Origin: Chloroflexota bacterium
GTDB taxonomy: Bacteria > Chloroflexota > Limnocylindria > Limnocylindrales > CSP1-4
Assembly (NCBI GenBank): GCA_021786915.1
Contig: JAJYMP010000402.1
Location: 1-7,404, forward strand
Direction of reading: 5' to 3'
DNA length: 7,404 nt
Part shown: one piece after another, positions 1 to 7,404 of the stretch
Numbering within the stretch: position 1 is the first letter of the stretch
How the letters are laid out: every line of letters starts with the position of its first letter
Translations under genes and position numbers: made by a program
The notes under the pieces: model-generated
The model's input: the letters and a program-made list of their open reading frames with translations, nothing else
What the model was told of the DNA's origin: nothing
Database searches by the model: none

Positions 1-363
1 GAGAGGCCGCTCGAACGCCACGATGATGGGCGTCGTCGGACCGGTCCAGTCGGTGAACAGACGGCGCTCCACCCGCACGAGCCGGCCGGCACGGGCCTGC
101 GTCGCGGCCATCGCCGGGTCCGGCGTGTGGAGCGTGGTCAGGAACCGGCGGTACGCGGCGGGCATCGCCACGCCGAACATCGCCTCGACGATCCTGAGGT
201 CGGAGTCCGACGCCCCGCCCCGCCAGTGCGTGCCGGGCTGCCACGCCAGCTCGCCGAGGCCGACGGCCGCGGCCTCGCGCAGCGACGGGTCGGCCCAGCG
301 CGTCTCGGGCGGCGCGCGAAGCCACGGCAGGAACGTGAGGTCAGCCAGCACGGGTTCGGCCAT
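1..363 (-). CDS. SUKH-superfamily (SMI1/KNR4-like) protein, 3' end outside the window
   Basis: I read this frame by hand: it opens with ATG at 363-361 and stays open for 121 codons to the left edge, so the C-terminus is missing. Residues about 58-79 (IVEAMFGVAMPAAYRRFLTT and on) match the SUKH pattern in which a helix with E and G is followed by 'LP..Y..FL'. Residues 102-121 (LFTDWTGPTTPIIVAFERPL) resemble the family's 'F.DW.....I...L.rP' segment, which normally continues into 'GLLFDVE' just beyond the window. No signal peptide or membrane segment is visible, so it is probably cytoplasmic. SUKH proteins are known as immunity proteins of contact-dependent and polymorphic toxins, but many stand alone with unknown roles. 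It starts 96 bp after the importer operon on the same strand and has no clear Shine-Dalgarno. No alternative in-frame start lies close upstream. The coding call is firm, the family call moderate, and no function is assigned. Confidence 0.68.
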   Translation of the reverse strand, partial: MAEPVLADLTFLPWLRAPPETRWADPSLREAAAVGLGELAWQPGTHWRGGASDSDLRIVEAMFGVAMPAAYRRFLTTLHTPDPAMAATQARAGRLVRVERRLFTDWTGPTTPIIVAFERPL

Positions 364-420
364 GGGCGCAAGGTTCGCGGGCGCATCACCGCAGGAACGC
401 CCGCGATTCGGTGCCCGAAG

Positions 421-446
421 CGGTATTCGCCGTGACAGGCGAACCG
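421..446 (-). terminator. Candidate terminator hairpin after the importer operon
   Basis: TTCGCC (426-431) and GGCGAA (438-443) form a perfect 6-bp stem around a 6-nt loop. CGG (421-423) pairs with CCG (444-446) to extend it across a 2-nt bulge. It starts 14 bp after the stop codon of the last ATPase gene, where an operon terminator is expected. No T-run follows on the minus strand, so it would be a Rho-assisted or GC-rich, U-less terminator, or only an mRNA 3'-end stabiliser. The downstream SUKH gene could therefore still be reached by read-through. Confidence 0.4.
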
Positions 447-459
447 GATCCCTGACGCG

Positions 460-1475
<1,016 letters not shown>

Positions 1476-1479
<4 letters not shown>

Positions 1480-2528
1480 GACCCGCCTCCCGGCAGCGAG
1501 CCCGCCGCACCCGGCGGATACAGGTGGCACGCCACGCGCACCCCATCGTCGAAGCGGACCTCGGGCGGCACCTCGACCGAGCAGCGCGGCATCGCCTCGC
1601 TGCAGCGGGGCGCGAAGCGGCAGCCCGGCGGCGGCGTGCGCAGGTCCGGCGGCTGGCCCGGGATGACGCCGAAGGTGCGCCGGTCGGCCCGGATGTTCGG
1701 GAACGACGAGAGCAGCTTGGCGGTGTACGGGTGCCGCGGCGCGGTGAACACCCGCCGGACAGGGCCCTCCTCGGCGACCCTGCCCGCATACATGACCATC
1801 GTCCGGTCGCACGTCTCGGCGATCACGGACAGGTCGTGGGTGATCAGGATCAGCGACAGCCCGAGCTCGCGGCGGAGCTGCTCGAGGAGCTTGAGGATCT
1901 GCGCCTGGACCATGACGTCGAGCGCCGTGGTGGGCTCGTCGCCGATGACGATCGCCGGGTCGCACGCGAGGGCCATCGCGATCATGGCCCGCTGACGCAT
2001 GCCGCCCGACAGCTCGTGCGGGTAGGCGGCCGCCCGCTGGGCGGGGATGCCGACGAGCTCGAGGAGCTCGCCCGCGCGCTTGCGCGACGCGTCGCGCGCC
2101 TGGCCGAGGCGCACCTCGATCGGCTCCGCGATCTGGTCGCCGATCCGCCGCACCGGGTTGAGCGCGTTCATGGCGCCCTGGAACACGATCGAGATCTCGC
2201 GCCAGCGGTAGCGGGCGAGCTGCCGTTCCGTCTTGGGCACGAGGTCGATGCCCAGCAGCTTGACGCTCCCGGCGCTGATCCGGCCGTTGCCGGGCAGGAG
2301 CCGGACCAGCGACAGGGCGGTCGTCGTCTTGCCGCAGCCCGACTCGCCGGCGATCCCGAGCGCCTCGCCGTCGTCGAGCCCGAAGCTCACCCCGTCGACG
2401 GCCTTCACGCTCGGCCCGCCCGGCATGCGGAACCGGACGGACAGGTCCTCGACGGCGAGCAGCGGCGCGCCGGGCACGGCCTGCTTGGGCAACGGCCATT
2501 GCCGACGGCCGCGGATGCCGGTCGTCAT
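1476..2528 (-). CDS. dppD: Dipeptide/oligopeptide-type ABC transporter ATPase, DppD/OppD-like
   Basis: This is the first ATPase subunit (350 aa), paired with the DppF-like subunit below the two permeases. It shows Walker A GESGCGKTT (61-69), Q-loop Q117 (IVFQGAMNALNP), signature LSGGMRQR (173-180), Walker B IVIGDEP (193-199) with catalytic E198, D-loop TALD and switch H231. All residues needed for hydrolysis appear intact. The C-terminal oligopeptide-transporter extension follows HPYT (266-269) and holds C303, C309, C316 and C334 with the same CX5CX6CX17C spacing as its partner. The tail is Gly-rich, and its codons also form the ribosome binding site of the next gene. The ATG at 2528-2526 overlaps the upstream permease stop as ATGA. 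There is no good Shine-Dalgarno, so translation probably depends on coupling. The first 20 or so residues before PLLAVEDLSV are a little longer than usual and basic. The frame continues upstream to 2819 only as a shadow. Confidence 0.95.
1486..1491 (-). promoter_or_regulatory. Ribosome binding site of the dppF-like gene
   Basis: The minus strand reads GGGAGG at 1491-1486, six bases before the GTG at 1479. This supports the GTG as start. The site lies inside the final Gly codons of the dppD-like gene. It is the only one of the three overlapping starts in this operon with a clear Shine-Dalgarno. Confidence 0.65.
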
Positions 2529-3475
2529 CGCCGCGCGCCGGACTTCGGGTTGAGCACGTCGTCGAGCGCGTTGCCGACGAGCGTGAACGACAGGACGACG
2601 AGCACCACGCACACGGCCGGCGGGGCGATGTACCACCACGCCCCGAGCCCCGGGGCGCCGGCAGCCTGGGCGGCGTTGAGGATCTGCCCCCACGACGGGG
2701 CCGACGGGTCGCCGAGGCCGATGAACGCGAGCGTCGTCTCGGTGAACACGGCGCCCGCGAACGTGAGCACCGCCTGGGCGACGATGAGGTTGACGACGTT
2801 GGGCAGGATGTGGCGCCACATGATGTGGCCGGGACCCGCGCCGATGACCCGCGCGCGGTCGACGAACATCCGCTCCTTGAGCGAGAGGACCTGCGAGCGG
2901 ATGACGCGAGCCGTGGTCGCCCAGCTGGTGAGCCCGATCACCACCACGATCACCAGCAGGGTCGAGCGGATGCCGAACAGCTCCGCGTCGGCGCCGATGA
3001 CGTCGAGCATGACCGGCGCGAGGATCAGCGCGAGCACGACCGTCGGCAGGACCAGGAAGAAGTCCGAGGTCCGCATCAGGATCGCGTCCACCGCGCCGCC
3101 CACGAACCCGGACACGATCCCGACCACGGCGCCCACGAGGATCGTGATGATCGTCGCCATGAGGCCGATCGTCATCGAGATCCGGGCGGCGTGGACCGTC
3201 AGGTTGAGGATGCTGCGGCCCAGCTCGTCGGTGCCGAACAGGTAGGTGAAGTCGGGCGGCGCGAGGGGCTGGCCCGTGGCCGTCGTCACGTCCTCGAGCG
3301 GGCCGACGAACAGGTCCGGGAGCGCCGCGATGACCACGAACACGAGCAGGATGGCGAACCCGACGAGCCCGTCGCCGCGCGCCAGGAAGCGCGCCGCGCC
3401 ACCGCCCGCTCGGCGCAGCGCTCCGGCACCGGCCAACGCGCCGGACGCGGAGCCGACGACCCCGGGCAGGCTCAC
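2525..3475 (-). CDS. dppC: Dipeptide/oligopeptide-type ABC transporter permease, DppC/OppC-like
   Basis: This is an inner-membrane permease subunit (316 aa, usual length for DppC) that pairs with the DppB-like protein to form the channel. A cytoplasmic N-terminus is followed by TM1 at about 36-54. The extracellular segment carries the DppC hallmark LFGTDELGRSIL (79-90). Further membrane segments lie at roughly 100-125, 138-160, 172-187, 230-250 and 283-302. The cytoplasmic coupling (EAA) loop is FVDRARVIGAGPGHIMWRHI (204-223) followed by LPN, and the family signature LGDPSAPSWG lies at 254-263. The end, VGNALDDVLNPK (300-311), is also classic. The GTG at 3475-3473 overlaps the stop of the DppB-like gene as GTGA. 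No strong ribosome binding site is seen. The first 34 residues are Gly/Ala-rich, as is common here. The permease frame is open far upstream (to 4276), but that part shadows the neighbour. Confidence 0.95.
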   Translation of the reverse strand: MSLPGVVGSASGALAGAGALRRAGGGAARFLARGDGLVGFAILLVFVVIAALPDLFVGPLEDVTTATGQPLAPPDFTYLFGTDELGRSILNLTVHAARISMTIGLMATIITILVGAVVGIVSGFVGGAVDAILMRTSDFFLVLPTVVLALILAPVMLDVIGADAELFGIRSTLLVIVVVIGLTSWATTARVIRSQVLSLKERMFVDRARVIGAGPGHIMWRHILPNVVNLIVAQAVLTFAGAVFTETTLAFIGLGDPSAPSWGQILNAAQAAGAPGLGAWWYIAPPAVCVVLVVLSFTLVGNALDDVLNPKSGARR

Positions 3476-4440
3476 GCCCGGACCCGCGGGTCGAGGAGGC
3501 CGTAGACGAGGTCGGCGATGAGGTTCGCGACCACGACCGAGATCGCGAGGAGCAGGAAGATCCCCTGCAGCAGCGGGTAGTCGCGGGCGTCGAGCGCCTC
3601 GACCGTCAGCGTCCCGATGCCCGGCCAGTTGAACACGATCTCGAGGGTGATCGCGCCCGCGATCACGTAGCCGAAGCTGATCGCGATCCATGTCACCATG
3701 GGCAGGAGCGCGTTGGGGAAGGCGTGCGACCAGAGGATGCGCCGGTCCGTCAGGCCCTTCGCCCGGGCCGTGGTGATGTAGTCCTCGGCCCGCGTCTCGA
3801 TGATCGACGAGCGCATGAGGATCGAGTAGCCGCCGATCAGCCCGAGGGACACCGCGGTCAGGGGCAGGATGAGGTGCGCGCCGACATCCGCGAGGGTGTC
3901 GATCAGGTCCGACGGCGCACCGGGGGTGGACATGCCCGAGGTGGGCAGCAGGTGGAGGGCGGTCGCGAACAGCATGATCAACGGCATGCCGATCACGAAG
4001 TAGGGCATCGCGTACAGGACCAGGCTGACGCCATTGCCGACCCGGTCGATGCGGCTCCCCCGGCGCCAGCCGGAGATGGCGCCCAGTGTGAGGCCGACGA
4101 CCATCGCGATCAACTCGCCCAGGCCGAGGAGCAGCACGGTGGGCCACATGGCCTCGCCGATCACCTGGGCGACCGGCTGGGCGCGGAACTTGTACGAGTA
4201 GCCGAGGTCGCCGCTGAGCGTGGACTCGACGTAGCTGACGAGCTGGTCCGGGATGAGGGGCTTGTCGAGTCCCCACTTCTCCCGGAGCGCCGCCTGCTGC
4301 GCCTGCGTCATGTTCGGGTTCTTGACCACGCGGTCGGGCGACCCGGGCATCATCCGGAACAGGATGAACATGAGCAGCACGGTGGCCACGATCGTGAAGA
4401 CCGCGAAGGCAACCCTGTTGACGACGTAGCGCGAGCTCAT
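3472..4440 (-). CDS. dppB: Dipeptide/oligopeptide-type ABC transporter permease, DppB/OppB-like
   Basis: This is the first permease subunit (322 aa, normal length). TM1 spans about 8-28 and runs into the family motif FRMMPGSPD (28-36). A long extracellular loop follows with GLDKPLIPDQ (57-66) and LSGDLGYSY (75-83). Further membrane segments lie at about 100-122, 138-162, 187-208, 246-266 and 289-312, giving six. The cytoplasmic coupling loop is EDYITTARAKGLTDRRILW (219-237) followed by HAFPNALLP, and the FNWPGIGTL motif sits at 270-278. The protein ends in LLDPRVRA, as most DppB proteins do. The start is ATG at 4440-4438, 48 bp after the stop of the binding-protein gene, with only a weak purine stretch as ribosome binding site. 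The gap and the weak site fit the common pattern in which binding protein is made in excess over membrane parts. I see no damage in the gene. Confidence 0.95.
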   Translation of the reverse strand: MSSRYVVNRVAFAVFTIVATVLLMFILFRMMPGSPDRVVKNPNMTQAQQAALREKWGLDKPLIPDQLVSYVESTLSGDLGYSYKFRAQPVAQVIGEAMWPTVLLLGLGELIAMVVGLTLGAISGWRRGSRIDRVGNGVSLVLYAMPYFVIGMPLIMLFATALHLLPTSGMSTPGAPSDLIDTLADVGAHLILPLTAVSLGLIGGYSILMRSSIIETRAEDYITTARAKGLTDRRILWSHAFPNALLPMVTWIAISFGYVIAGAITLEIVFNWPGIGTLTVEALDARDYPLLQGIFLLLAISVVVANLIADLVYGLLDPRVRA

Positions 4441-4488
4441 GCGGCTCGGCCCACGGGCTCGCGCTTCGTCATCGCCTCGAGATTTCCG

Positions 4489-6411
4489 TTACTCGTCGTC
4501 TGCCCCGGCCGCGCCGCGCCGGCGCATGAGCACGAGCGCCACCACGACCACGATCACCACGACGAGCAGCAGCACGAGCAGCAGCGAGACGTTCGAGGTG
4601 CTCGCGGCCGGCGTGCCCGTGTCGGCGCTCGCGGCCGGCGTCGCCACGGGGGCAGCGGAGGTCGGCGCGGTCGTCGATCCGCTCGGCGCCGCGGCAGACG
4701 CGGACGCGGATGCGGCAGCGGGCGTCGGTGACGGCTTCGCGGTCGCGTCGGTCAGCAGGGTGTAGTCGAGGGGGCCATAGGTGAACAACGGCGTCCCGTT
4801 GGACGGCATGTTCTGCCAGCTCGCGAACCGGTCGTTCCGGTAGACGTCAAGCTCGTTCTCGTAGTAGAGGACGTCATAGGGGGCGTCCGCGTAGATGAGG
4901 TTCTGCATCTGCGCCAGGGTCGACTTGCGGGCGTCGCCGGACTGGGTCAGCTGCAGGTTGTACAGCTGGTCGTAGGTAGGGTTGCAGTACTGGCTGTCGG
5001 ACGAGCTCCCGACCGCGTCGCACTTGAAGATCTGGAGCAGGGCGTTCGGGTCGGGGTTGCCGACCCAGCCCCACAGCTCGATGTCGTACTTGGCCTGCCC
5101 GCCACCCTCCGGCGGCAGGACCAGGTTGCCAAGGGTGCTGCTGTCGAAGCTCTGGGTCGTGACCCCGATGCCCAGCTGGCCGTACCACGACTTGACGAAC
5201 TGGGCGACCTTGGGGTAGTTGTCGTCCGAGTTCGGGTAGTAGAGGCGCAGGTTGATCGCCTTGCCCTGCTTGTCGAGGCGGTGGCCGCTCGAGTCGAGCG
5301 GGTAGCCGGCGGCGTCAAGCTTCTGCTTCGCGACCTCGATGTCGAACGTGCGCGGGTGGAGCGGGTCGACGTGCCAGTCAGCCAGGGCCGGCGGGACAAC
5401 GGTCGAGCCCGGGTCGCCGAAGCCGCCGAGCACCCGGTCGACGAGTGCCTGCTTGTCGACGGCGTAGCCCAGCGCATCCCGGAAGGCGACGTCCTGGAGC
5501 GCCGTGGTCGACGCGCCGCCGCCCTTGATCGGCTTGCTGTACGTGTTGAATGCGAGCTGGGACCAGCCGTTCAGCTTGCCCGCGACCGTCGTGTACGTCG
5601 GGTCGGCCTTGAGCTGCTTGAACTGGTCCGAGTTGACGCCGCGGGCGTAGTCGAGCTCGCCCGACTTGAGCGCCTGGACCATCGTGTCGGAGTTCTTGTA
5701 GAACTGGAGGACGACCTCGTCCTCGAACCCCTTGTTGCCCCAGTAATACGGGTTGCGCACGAACCGCGCGTACTGGCCCGTCTTCCACTCCGCGAGCGTG
5801 TACGGACCGGTGCCCACCAGCGGGGCGTTGAACTTCTCGTCCGCCATGGCCTTGTAGTCGACCTTGCCGTAGATGTGCTGCGGCAGGATCGGGACGTAGA
5901 CCTGGAAGATGCGGTCTGACTGGTCCGGGGTGTAGGCGACGAACGTCGAGGGGTCGGGGCACTCGATCTTGGTCACCCCGGCGTCCTTGACGTTGGGGTC
6001 GAGGTACCCGGCGCCGACGTTCTTGCCGTCCTTGATGGCGGCCATCGCGAGTCCCCACGAGTAGCACACGTCGGCCGAGGTGGCGGGCGTGCCGTCCGAC
6101 CACTGCATCCCGCTCCGGATGTGGAACGTCACGCGGTCCGAGGCCCGCGTCCAGCTGTCCGAGAAGCCGGGGGCCGGGTGGGCGTCCTTGTCGAATTCGG
6201 TCAGGAGGTTGTAGGTGAGCTGGAACGCCTCGTAACCGACGACGAGGATGGTGTTGAACGGGTTGGTCGAGTCGAGGTCCTGCGTGGTGCCGACGCGCAG
6301 GACCACCGGGTCTGCTGCGACGGCTGGGCTGGCCGCCGGCAGCAGGGTGGTTCCGGCGAGCACCAGCGCGGCCAGCGCTTGGGCTGCGCGGGCACGATTG
6401 GTCGTGGGCAT
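4489..6411 (-). CDS. Family 5 extracellular solute-binding protein (DppA/OppA-like) with C-terminal membrane anchor
   Basis: This is the substrate receptor of the importer (640 aa). Residues 1-32 form a Sec signal peptide: RAR, then the hydrophobic AALVLAGTTLLPA, then AVA|AD as likely cleavage site, with no lipobox cysteine. Residues about 35-553 are the SBP_bac_5 domain, with VLRVGTTQDLDSTNP, GTGPYTLAEWKTGQYARFVR, FRDALGYAVDKQALV, WGWVGNPDPNALL and YCNPTYDQLY all matching family blocks. Paired cysteines (DVCYSW with IECPDP; IFKCD with QYCNP) could form disulfides. Residues about 556-606 are an Ala/Ser/Thr/Pro stalk, 609-629 a strong Leu/Val transmembrane helix, and RRR (630-632) a stop-transfer. 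The receptor is thus membrane-tethered at its C-terminus. The extra stalk and anchor explain the length above the usual 500-550. The ATG at 6411 is supported by AGGAGG seven bases upstream; the frame is open to the Nudix stop, but the signal peptide rules that out. It is first in the operon. The substrate is probably a peptide, but an oligosaccharide is possible. Confidence 0.93.
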   Translation of the reverse strand: MPTTNRARAAQALAALVLAGTTLLPAASPAVAADPVVLRVGTTQDLDSTNPFNTILVVGYEAFQLTYNLLTEFDKDAHPAPGFSDSWTRASDRVTFHIRSGMQWSDGTPATSADVCYSWGLAMAAIKDGKNVGAGYLDPNVKDAGVTKIECPDPSTFVAYTPDQSDRIFQVYVPILPQHIYGKVDYKAMADEKFNAPLVGTGPYTLAEWKTGQYARFVRNPYYWGNKGFEDEVVLQFYKNSDTMVQALKSGELDYARGVNSDQFKQLKADPTYTTVAGKLNGWSQLAFNTYSKPIKGGGASTTALQDVAFRDALGYAVDKQALVDRVLGGFGDPGSTVVPPALADWHVDPLHPRTFDIEVAKQKLDAAGYPLDSSGHRLDKQGKAINLRLYYPNSDDNYPKVAQFVKSWYGQLGIGVTTQSFDSSTLGNLVLPPEGGGQAKYDIELWGWVGNPDPNALLQIFKCDAVGSSSDSQYCNPTYDQLYNLQLTQSGDARKSTLAQMQNLIYADAPYDVLYYENELDVYRNDRFASWQNMPSNGTPLFTYGPLDYTLLTDATAKPSPTPAAASASASAAAPSGSTTAPTSAAPVATPAASADTGTPAASTSNVSLLLVLLLVVVIVVVVALVLMRRRGAAGADDE

Positions 6412-6418
6412 CAGGTCT

Positions 6419-6424
6419 CCTCCT
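6419..6424 (-). promoter_or_regulatory. Strong ribosome binding site of the solute-binding protein gene
   Basis: The minus strand reads AGGAGG at 6424-6419, seven bases before ATG 6411. It decides the start, because the same frame is open up to 6705. It is the strongest Shine-Dalgarno in the window and fits high expression of the receptor. Confidence 0.85.
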
Positions 6425-6540
6425 ACCTTGCGCCTCGAACGCGTTGCGCGGAGTGTTGCACAGTGGGAGGCCTCGCGGACCGGCCACGCGGACTGGACCG
6501 ATGGGCGGGACGGCTGGGAGCGATGAGCGGCGGTCGCGGT

Positions 6541-6630
6541 TGTTCGCCCCAGGACGGCGTTGTCAGGACCGGCGCCGAACAGCTCCGCGAACGGCGGGTT
6601 CGCCCAGCGGATGATGTTGGCCCGCGCCAT
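6541..6630 (-). pseudogene. Possible PAS-domain remnant
   Basis: In the minus frame starting at ATG 6630 the 30 residues include ANIIRWANPPFAELFG, followed by NAVLGR. This is the first part of a PAS sensor domain: a strand ending in 'aN', a helix 'paFaelfG', and then 'lGR'. Neither the preceding residues nor those after GRT look like PAS, and the stretch is far too short for a fold. It is in the same frame as both the Nudix gene upstream and the binding protein downstream. It may be the relic of a deleted sensor gene or a chance match in GC-rich DNA. Confidence 0.22.
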
Positions 6631-6689
6631 CGTGGAACGCCGCCGGATGCCCCGCTGCGGTGCGGTCGCCGGGCTCGCCGCGCGCGTCG

Positions 6690-6717
6690 CCGTGCCTCGG
6701 CACGGTCATGCCGAGGC
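6690..6717 (-). terminator. Hairpin pair at the Nudix stop codon, candidate terminator
   Basis: GCCTCGGCA (6694-6702) and TGCCGAGGC (6709-6717) form a perfect 9-bp stem, and the 6-nt loop contains the Nudix stop codon (6708-6706). A second hairpin, CCGTGC (6690-6695) with GCACGG (6700-6705) around a 4-nt loop, uses some of the same bases, so the two exclude each other. No T-run follows on the minus strand. The position at the gene end suggests termination or 3'-end protection. Confidence 0.45.
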
Positions 6718-7293
6718 CAGGTCGAGCTCGTAGCGCTGGATCGCCGCGATCGTCATGAGGTCGTGGATCTCGCCCCGCGCGATCTCCGAGCGGATCTCGT
6801 CGAGGGTCGCCCACCGCACCTCGATGTCCTCGGTGGCGTCCGGCGAGGAGTCGCCCGGGTGCAGGCCTCTCGCCATGAACATCTCGCCCCGCTCATCGGT
6901 GACCGAGTTCGAGGTGGTGAAGCCGAACAGGTGGCGCCAGGCGTCCGCCTCGTAGCCGGTCTCCTCGCGCAGTTCGCGCCGGGCGCCAGCCTCCATCGTC
7001 TCGGCCTCGTCCACGCCGCCCTCGGGGATCTCCCAGCTGTAGAGGTCGAGCGTGTAGCGGTGCTGCCCCACGAGCAGGATTCGCCCGTCGTCTCCAACGG
7101 CGAGCACGCCCACCGCCCGCGTTCGGAAGTGGACGACGCCATAGATGCCCGGCCCGCCGTCGGGACGGTCCACCTCGTCGTGGAAGACCTCCAGCCACGC
7201 GTTCTCATACGCGGTGCGGCGGGATCGGCGCCGCCACGGCCCCACGGCCACGGCCGGATGGGACGGCTCGTCTGTCGATCCGCGGCTGGTCAC
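6706..7293 (-). CDS. Nudix hydrolase, ADP-ribose pyrophosphatase-like
   Basis: This 195-aa cytoplasmic protein of the Nudix family splits nucleoside diphosphates linked to another group, using divalent metal. Residues 92-114 fit the Nudix box GX5EX7REUXEEXGU exactly (G92, E98, R106-E107-L108, E110-E111, G113, Y114). The preceding YSWEIPEGG and the N-terminal RTAYENAWLEVFHDEV (27-42) resemble ADP-ribose and ADP-sugar pyrophosphatases. So does SNSVTDERGEMFMARGL (128-144) after the box. The exact substrate cannot be read from sequence. The start used is GTG at 7293-7291; an in-frame stop lies at 7335-7333, so the start is limited to this stretch. No Shine-Dalgarno is evident, and internal GTG codons at residues 15 and 17 are alternatives. 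It lies 294 bp upstream of the importer on the same strand, with hairpins at its stop, so it is probably a separate unit. A link to the importer is not shown. Confidence 0.9.
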   Translation of the reverse strand: MTSRGSTDEPSHPAVAVGPWRRRSRRTAYENAWLEVFHDEVDRPDGGPGIYGVVHFRTRAVGVLAVGDDGRILLVGQHRYTLDLYSWEIPEGGVDEAETMEAGARRELREETGYEADAWRHLFGFTTSNSVTDERGEMFMARGLHPGDSSPDATEDIEVRWATLDEIRSEIARGEIHDLMTIAAIQRYELDLASA

Positions 7294-7404
7294 CCGGCTG
7301 TTGTAGCCGCCGTGGGCGCGGTTGGCAAGCGCTCATGTCCCGTTCCCGAGGTCGCCCGCCGGCTGCCGCCCGGGACCCCCGCCGCGCGCCGGCGGCTGAG
7401 TCGT

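Larger units (their letters stand above)
6412..6705 (-). promoter_or_regulatory. Spacer between Nudix gene and importer operon; presumed operon promoter
   Basis: This 294 bp spacer must hold the importer promoter if the operon is not read from the Nudix gene. I could not pick a convincing -35/-10 pair. It holds the ribosome binding site, an 8-bp palindrome AACGCGTT (6438-6445) close upstream of it, two GCAAC-type repeats (within about 6444-6461), a 6-bp hairpin GCGAAC/GTTCGC (6587-6603), a possible PAS remnant (6541-6630) and the terminator-like hairpins at the Nudix stop. Confidence 0.45.

Noticed and set aside
1524..3245. Long plus-strand open frame of 573 codons opposite dppD-like and dppC-like genes
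   Set aside because: The same reasons apply: it overlaps intact minus-strand transporter genes, and its composition is typical of a shadow frame.
3724..4731. Plus-strand open frame rich in His, Asp, Arg and Gly
   Set aside because: It lies opposite the DppB-like gene and the stalk of the binding protein. The repetitive composition comes from the stalk codons read backwards.
4594..4746. Repetitive GCG/TCG-rich stretch as a DNA repeat or CRISPR-like array
   Set aside because: No regular unit or spacer structure is present. It encodes the Ala/Ser/Thr/Pro stalk of the binding protein.
6587..6603. GCGAAC/GTTCGC hairpin with 5-base loop in the spacer
   Set aside because: It is a 6-bp stem of common sequence with no T-run and no relation to a gene end or start. 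Short stems like this are frequent in GC-rich DNA.
6412..6630. N-terminal extension of the binding protein from ATG 6630
   Set aside because: It would bury the signal peptide 73 residues inside the protein. The ATG at 6411 has AGGAGG at ideal spacing.
7356..7395. Inverted repeat CCGCCGGC / GCCGGCGG as a terminator
   Set aside because: The 24-base loop, the half-palindromic arms and the extreme local GC make chance pairing likely. There is no T-run.
7335..7404. Possible start of a plus-strand gene at the right edge, or the tail of a minus-strand gene ending at 7333
   Set aside because: Both frames are open to the edge but cover only about 23 codons of low-complexity Arg/Pro/Ala/Gly sequence. 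Neither can be supported from this window.

Overview
This is a high-GC window (roughly two thirds G+C or more by eye) in which every convincing gene lies on the minus strand. Codon bias, GTG starts, weak Shine-Dalgarno use and the envelope layout suggest a GC-rich monoderm-like bacterium, with Actinomycetota or Chloroflexota as the best guesses. No marker gene allows a firmer placement.

Reading in the direction of transcription (right to left): 111 bp at the right edge hold nothing convincing. A Nudix hydrolase follows (6706-7293), with hairpins at its stop codon. A 294 bp spacer (6412-6705) then carries a possible PAS-domain remnant, a candidate operator and the strong ribosome binding site of the next gene.

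The core is a complete five-gene Dpp/Opp-type ABC importer operon in the classic order: substrate-binding protein (4489-6411), two permeases (3472-4440 and 2525-3475) and two ATPases (1476-2528 and 460-1479). The last four genes are chained by three 4-bp stop/start overlaps, so they are probably translated as a coupled unit. The binding protein would capture a peptide, or possibly an oligosaccharide, outside the membrane. The permease heterodimer would pass it through, and the two ATPases would power import. Both ATPases keep all catalytic motifs and the same C-terminal four-cysteine motif.

The most notable feature is that the binding protein has a Sec signal peptide without a lipobox cysteine. 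It ends instead in an Ala/Ser/Thr/Pro-rich stalk and a transmembrane anchor. This layout is better known from archaeal Opp-type binding proteins.

After the operon there is a 96 bp gap with a terminator-like hairpin. The 5' part of a SUKH (SMI1/KNR4-like) gene follows and runs off the left edge. Apart from the anchored binding protein, the window looks like ordinary nutrient-uptake DNA. I found no sign of a new defence, mobile or RNA-based system.
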